Assembly (NCBI GenBank): GCA_023419095.1
Contig: JAEZYN010000110.1
Location: forward strand, 1-10,156
Length of the DNA stretch: 10,156 nucleotides
Direction: 5' to 3'
Source: Bacteroidota bacterium
Lineage (GTDB): Bacteria; Bacteroidota; Bacteroidia; Flavobacteriales; Weeksellaceae
Shown here: positions 7,404 to 10,156 of the stretch, in pieces
Layout of the letters: every line of letters starts with the position of its first letter
Numbering within the stretch: position 1 is the stretch's first letter
Notes under the pieces: model-generated
Database searches by the model: none
Told to the model about the DNA's origin: nothing
The model's input: only the letters and a program-made list of their open reading frames with translations
Translations under genes and position numbers: made by a program

Positions 7404-7713
7404 ATGCTTTGAATTTAATTTTAGCTGTTATCAGTTCAAAAAACATTTTAAAATCTGAAACAATTGTCCAGACCGGATAGTTTAAAAACGTAGGTCGGTT
7501 CCGTTCAAAAACAAAATGACTTAAAAGTGGCAGACCGCAACCTAAAATAAGTATGTACCACAGAAACCGCTCTTTTCCGCTGGCGAGTACGTAGATTAAA
7601 ACCATCAGCGTAATCAATGTGCCGGCAAAATGCAGGATGCGCGTGCCGGGTATCTGATGTTGCGAAAGATAATACTTATAAAATTTATTGTAGCTTTTGA
7701 TCCGCGCTGCCAT
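7402..7713 (-). CDS. Small DUF962/Mpo1-like membrane protein
   Basis: A 103-residue protein of the DUF962 (YGL010w/Mpo1-like) family. It shows the family pattern: NKFYKYYLSQHQ with H19, RILHFAG with H28, then SHFVFERNRPTF with H66, E70, N72 and P74, then YPVW and SDFKMFFE with D87. Two membrane segments are visible at about 25-45 and 48-68. Yeast Mpo1 is an iron-dependent dioxygenase acting on 2-hydroxy fatty acids; whether short bacterial members do the same is not known to me, but the histidines are retained. The gene starts eight bases after the stop of the amino acid permease gene, so it is probably the second gene of that transcript. It ends in a shared two-way terminator. The family call is fairly firm; the reaction is inference. 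Confidence 0.85.
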   Translation of the reverse strand: MAARIKSYNKFYKYYLSQHQIPGTRILHFAGTLITLMVLIYVLASGKERFLWYILILGCGLPLLSHFVFERNRPTFLNYPVWTIVSDFKMFFELITAKIKFKA

Positions 7714-7721
7714 ATTTAAAT

Positions 7722-9410
7722 CTAATTTAAATCACCATTGAGCTCCTTGTTCAGTTTACTGTTTTTGAACCCATAAGAGAAATAAATAATCATACCAATT
7801 GCAAACCAAACCAGGAACCAAAACCAGTTATTGTGCGTCATTCCGGTCAGCAAATAGAGACATGAACTGAGACCCATCAGCGGAATTAATGATAAGTTAC
7901 GCGTAAAAGCCAGTACACAGAGTACGACATTAATTATAATAAAAAAAGTAATTGAAATGCGGAATTCACCTTCGTTCACATCATTCCAGTCTAACAGGTT
8001 GTGGAAAAAAGCCGGCTGCCAGAAGTAGAAGAACGCAAGTCCGCTTAAAAACAATACCGGAAATATGAACCGGGAATTAATGTAAGGCAAATGAAATCTT
8101 CCTTTCAGTTTTTCCTTCTCCGGGAGAAGAAGCACACCACCGCAAACGAGCACAAACGCAAAGATAGTTCCGATGCTCGTAAAATCTAAAATAAAAGATT
8201 TGTCGGTAAATAGAATCGGTACACCCACTACAAGTCCTGTAATAATGGTAGCAAATGACGGTGTTTTGTGTTTCGGATGGATTTCCATGAATTTCTTTGG
8301 CATCAGACCGTCGCGACTCATCGCGTACCAGATCCGTGGCTGACCCATCTGGAAAACCAATAAAACCGTCGTTATTGCCACTATCGCGCCCAAGGAAACC
8401 ACAAATTCCATTATGGGAAGATTAGCATTTGAAGTTTCGAAAATAAAGGCAAGCGGATCACCCACGCCGTCAAATTTGCGGTAATCGATCATTCCCGTGA
8501 GGACCAGAGTGAGTACAATATAGATTGCGGTGCACAGCACAAGCGAAAAGATCATTCCACGCGGCAAATTTTTCTGCGGATTCTTGGTTTCTTCCGAAAG
8601 TACACTCAATGCATCAAACCCGATATAGGCAAAGAAAACACCCGAAACTGCACTCATCACACCGGAAAATCCTGTCGGCATGAAAGACTGCACGCCGGTG
8701 TCGGTACTGGCCGGAAACCAGTTGTCTGTGTTGACGTACGCAATACCCACGGCTATGACCAAAAGGATAATGAAAAGTTTCAGCAGGACAAAAATGTTGT
8801 TGAAATTTTTCGATTCTTTCACACCCACATAGCAAAGCCATGTGATAAGCCCATTAATTACCAGCGCGGGCAAATCGAAAATGATCTTCAGATTTCCGAC
8901 GAGCGGTGCGCTTGCCCACGCGTTCAGAAGTTCTTTGTTTTCTGAGCCTCCCAAAACCGCTTTTTTAGCTTCGGTATAGCTGCAGCTCAGGTAATCCGGG
9001 ATATGAATGCCGATACGTTCCATAAAACTGGTAAAATAATCGCTCCAGGAAAAGGCGACATATATATTACCGAAAGAATATTCCATAATGAGCGCCCAGC
9101 CGATAACCCAGGCGATGAGTTCGCCAAAACTCGCGTATGCATAGGTGTACGCAGAACCAGCCGTGGGAATTCTACTCGCAAATTCTGCGTAGCAAAGAGC
9201 GGTGAATCCGCAGGCAAAACCACAGATCAGATAAAGGATGATGACTCCAGGTCCGCCCCTGAATATGGCCTCGCCAAGACTGCTGAAACTGCCTGCACCG
9301 ATGATGGCGGCTATACCGAAAAATACAATATCCCAAACACCCAAAACACGCAGGAGACCCGACGGCTGCTCACTTTCGCTGTAGTGCTTTCTTCTGAAAA
9401 GCTGATTCAT
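7722..9410 (-). CDS. APC-superfamily amino acid permease (CAT-like)
   Basis: A 562-residue polytopic inner-membrane transporter of the amino acid-polyamine-organocation superfamily, close in pattern to the cationic amino acid transporter (CAT) group. From the chosen start, the first helix holds the substrate-backbone motif IIGAGSFSSLGEA at about residues 36-48, and the conserved YAEFASRIPTAGSAYTYAY loop and helix 3 start is at about 74-92. Some 12-14 hydrophobic segments can be counted, with VFFAYIGFDALSVLSEETKN in the middle typical of APC helix 6 and the following loop. Substrate is probably an amino acid; which one cannot be told from sequence. A TTG at 9429-9431 would add seven residues, but it lies inside a perfect -7 promoter element, so the ATG at 9408-9410 is taken as the start. 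It is followed after eight bases by the DUF962 gene. Confidence 0.92.
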   Translation of the reverse strand: MNQLFRRKHYSESEQPSGLLRVLGVWDIVFFGIAAIIGAGSFSSLGEAIFRGGPGVIILYLICGFACGFTALCYAEFASRIPTAGSAYTYAYASFGELIAWVIGWALIMEYSFGNIYVAFSWSDYFTSFMERIGIHIPDYLSCSYTEAKKAVLGGSENKELLNAWASAPLVGNLKIIFDLPALVINGLITWLCYVGVKESKNFNNIFVLLKLFIILLVIAVGIAYVNTDNWFPASTDTGVQSFMPTGFSGVMSAVSGVFFAYIGFDALSVLSEETKNPQKNLPRGMIFSLVLCTAIYIVLTLVLTGMIDYRKFDGVGDPLAFIFETSNANLPIMEFVVSLGAIVAITTVLLVFQMGQPRIWYAMSRDGLMPKKFMEIHPKHKTPSFATIITGLVVGVPILFTDKSFILDFTSIGTIFAFVLVCGGVLLLPEKEKLKGRFHLPYINSRFIFPVLFLSGLAFFYFWQPAFFHNLLDWNDVNEGEFRISITFFIIINVVLCVLAFTRNLSLIPLMGLSSCLYLLTGMTHNNWFWFLVWFAIGMIIYFSYGFKNSKLNKELNGDLN

Positions 9411-9428
9411 ACTCAAGTTTGTTTTTGA

Positions 9429-9436
9429 CAAATTTA
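9429..9436 (-). promoter_or_regulatory. -7 promoter element for the permease/DUF962 unit
   Basis: On the minus strand this reads TAAATTTG, a perfect match to the Bacteroidetes -7 element TAnnTTTG. Transcription would start about seven bases further, near 9422, leaving a leader of about 12 bases before the ATG at 9410. No clear TTG is found at the expected -33 distance. The element decides the start codon choice for the permease. Confidence 0.5.
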
Positions 9437-9515
9437 GCAGAAAATTTAAGAAAGTGTTAAAATTAATAAGTCCGTCATACTAAAAAGGGCGCGGGAGCGG
9501 TTCTAAATAAAACTG

Positions 9516-9523
9516 TATTTTTG
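9516..9523 (+). promoter_or_regulatory. -7 promoter element for the secreted-protein gene
   Basis: TATTTTTG is a perfect match to TAnnTTTG and lies 15 bases before the ATG at 9539. The predicted transcript would begin near 9530 with a leader of about nine bases. The -33 region (about 9490-9500) is GC-rich and has no TTG. It is divergent from the permease promoter 80 bases away. Confidence 0.45.
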
Positions 9524-9538
9524 GGCAAATTTCTATTG

Positions 9539-10156
9539 ATGAAGAAGATTTATTTAGTACTAATTACGGTTTGCAGTGTGATGGCCTTTGCACAGTCTGT
9601 GAGTCTGTACACGCCGCCTTCCGGTCCTGCATATGGCGCTGAACAGTACTTTTGCACGGGAGAGAAATTTAATCTGAAGGTGGATGCAGCAGCCACTTCC
9701 ACGGGAGATTATGCGGTATCGAAAGAGTTGCCATCCAAATTTCCACTATCGGCGGGTTCTGATGAAATTGTGTTTCAGGCGACGGGGAATAATAAATTCA
9801 GCATGGCCTTGCCAATCGGTTTTACATTCAGCTTTTATGGAAAAAATTATACAAAGGTTGTAGCCGGGAGCAACGGCCGCCTTGTCTTCACCAATGACCC
9901 CGCGGTTGATAATTTGAACAATGTAAGCACGTACATCGACCGAACTTTTAGTGGGATTGTAGGTTACAACTCTTATTCTGTCCTGCCTTCAACTGATTAC
10001 AATAGAATTTTCCGTAATGATCCTACAAAAGAGCTGAATTTAGCCCAGATATTTTTTGGCTATACTGATTTGGTGCCTAGATCTCAAAACGGCAGCGTTA
10101 CTTATTTGTATAAAAATACGACAGTAAACGGTAAAAATGCTCTCCTTGTATCTTAT
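9539..10156 (+). CDS. Secreted surface protein, N-terminal part, cut by right edge
   Basis: The first 206 residues of an exported protein; the frame stays open to the window end. MKKIYLVLITVCSVMAFAQ is a clear signal peptide with probable cleavage after AFA, leaving an N-terminal Q. The mature part is rich in G, N, S, T and aromatic residues and appears to be all beta strand. It includes FSFYGKNYTKVVAGSNGRLVF at about residues 96-116, a pattern I associate with large flavobacterial surface proteins that carry repeated beta domains and a C-terminal sorting domain for the type IX secretion system. That domain, if present, is outside the window, so T9SS export is inference. The start is supported by the -7 element at 9516-9523 and the signal peptide. 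Function is not known; an adhesin-like or gliding-related role is possible. Confidence 0.85.
   Translation, partial: MKKIYLVLITVCSVMAFAQSVSLYTPPSGPAYGAEQYFCTGEKFNLKVDAAATSTGDYAVSKELPSKFPLSAGSDEIVFQATGNNKFSMALPIGFTFSFYGKNYTKVVAGSNGRLVFTNDPAVDNLNNVSTYIDRTFSGIVGYNSYSVLPSTDYNRIFRNDPTKELNLAQIFFGYTDLVPRSQNGSVTYLYKNTTVNGKNALLVSY

Noticed and set aside
9003..9428. Plus-strand 141-residue open frame opposite the permease gene
   Set aside because: It is antisense to the clear N-terminal helices of the APC permease, and its product is low-complexity and charged without any family pattern.

Overview
The window looks like chromosome from a member of the Bacteroidetes, probably a flavobacterium of the Chryseobacterium/Weeksellaceae kind. 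The evidence is the base composition, AT-rich leaders without Shine-Dalgarno sequences, TAnnTTTG-type -7 promoter elements close to start codons, and the gene families present (Bacteroidetes-type dGTPase, a SPFH protein, lipoproteins with a short lipobox, a surface protein of the kind exported in this phylum). The genus is an inference from recall, not from a comparison. No mobile element, CRISPR array, tRNA or rRNA was seen.

Layout, left to right: (1) 1-674, plus strand, the C-terminal half of a dGTP triphosphohydrolase cut by the window edge. (2) 675-5302, minus strand, a tightly packed two-gene unit. The upstream gene encodes a cytoplasmic-looking protein with a trypsin-like serine protease domain, a pro-domain-like segment and a complete subtilisin-like protease domain. 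Two bases after its stop comes a large M19 (renal/membrane dipeptidase) relative with nearly all metal-site residues conserved. The unit converges on dgt with no spacer at all. (3) 5303-5653, an AT-rich gap with a candidate promoter for the next gene. (4) 5654-6586, plus strand, a membrane-anchored SPFH/Band 7 protein with its own terminator. (5) 6699-7373, plus strand, an unrecognised lipoprotein. (6) 7402-9410, minus strand, a two-gene unit of an APC-family amino acid permease followed by a small DUF962/Mpo1-like membrane protein; it converges on the lipoprotein gene and shares a two-way terminator with it. (7) 9539 to the right edge, plus strand, the N-terminal part of a secreted surface protein, divergent from the permease.

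Most genes are ordinary housekeeping or envelope genes. The part worth attention is the dual-protease plus M19 unit. Both catalytic triads can be traced, neither protein has a visible export signal, and the two genes are spaced for coupled translation. This suggests an intracellular proteolytic system, possibly a zymogen-like cascade whose products or targets are handled by the M19-type enzyme. A role in stress response or biological conflict is possible but is inference only.
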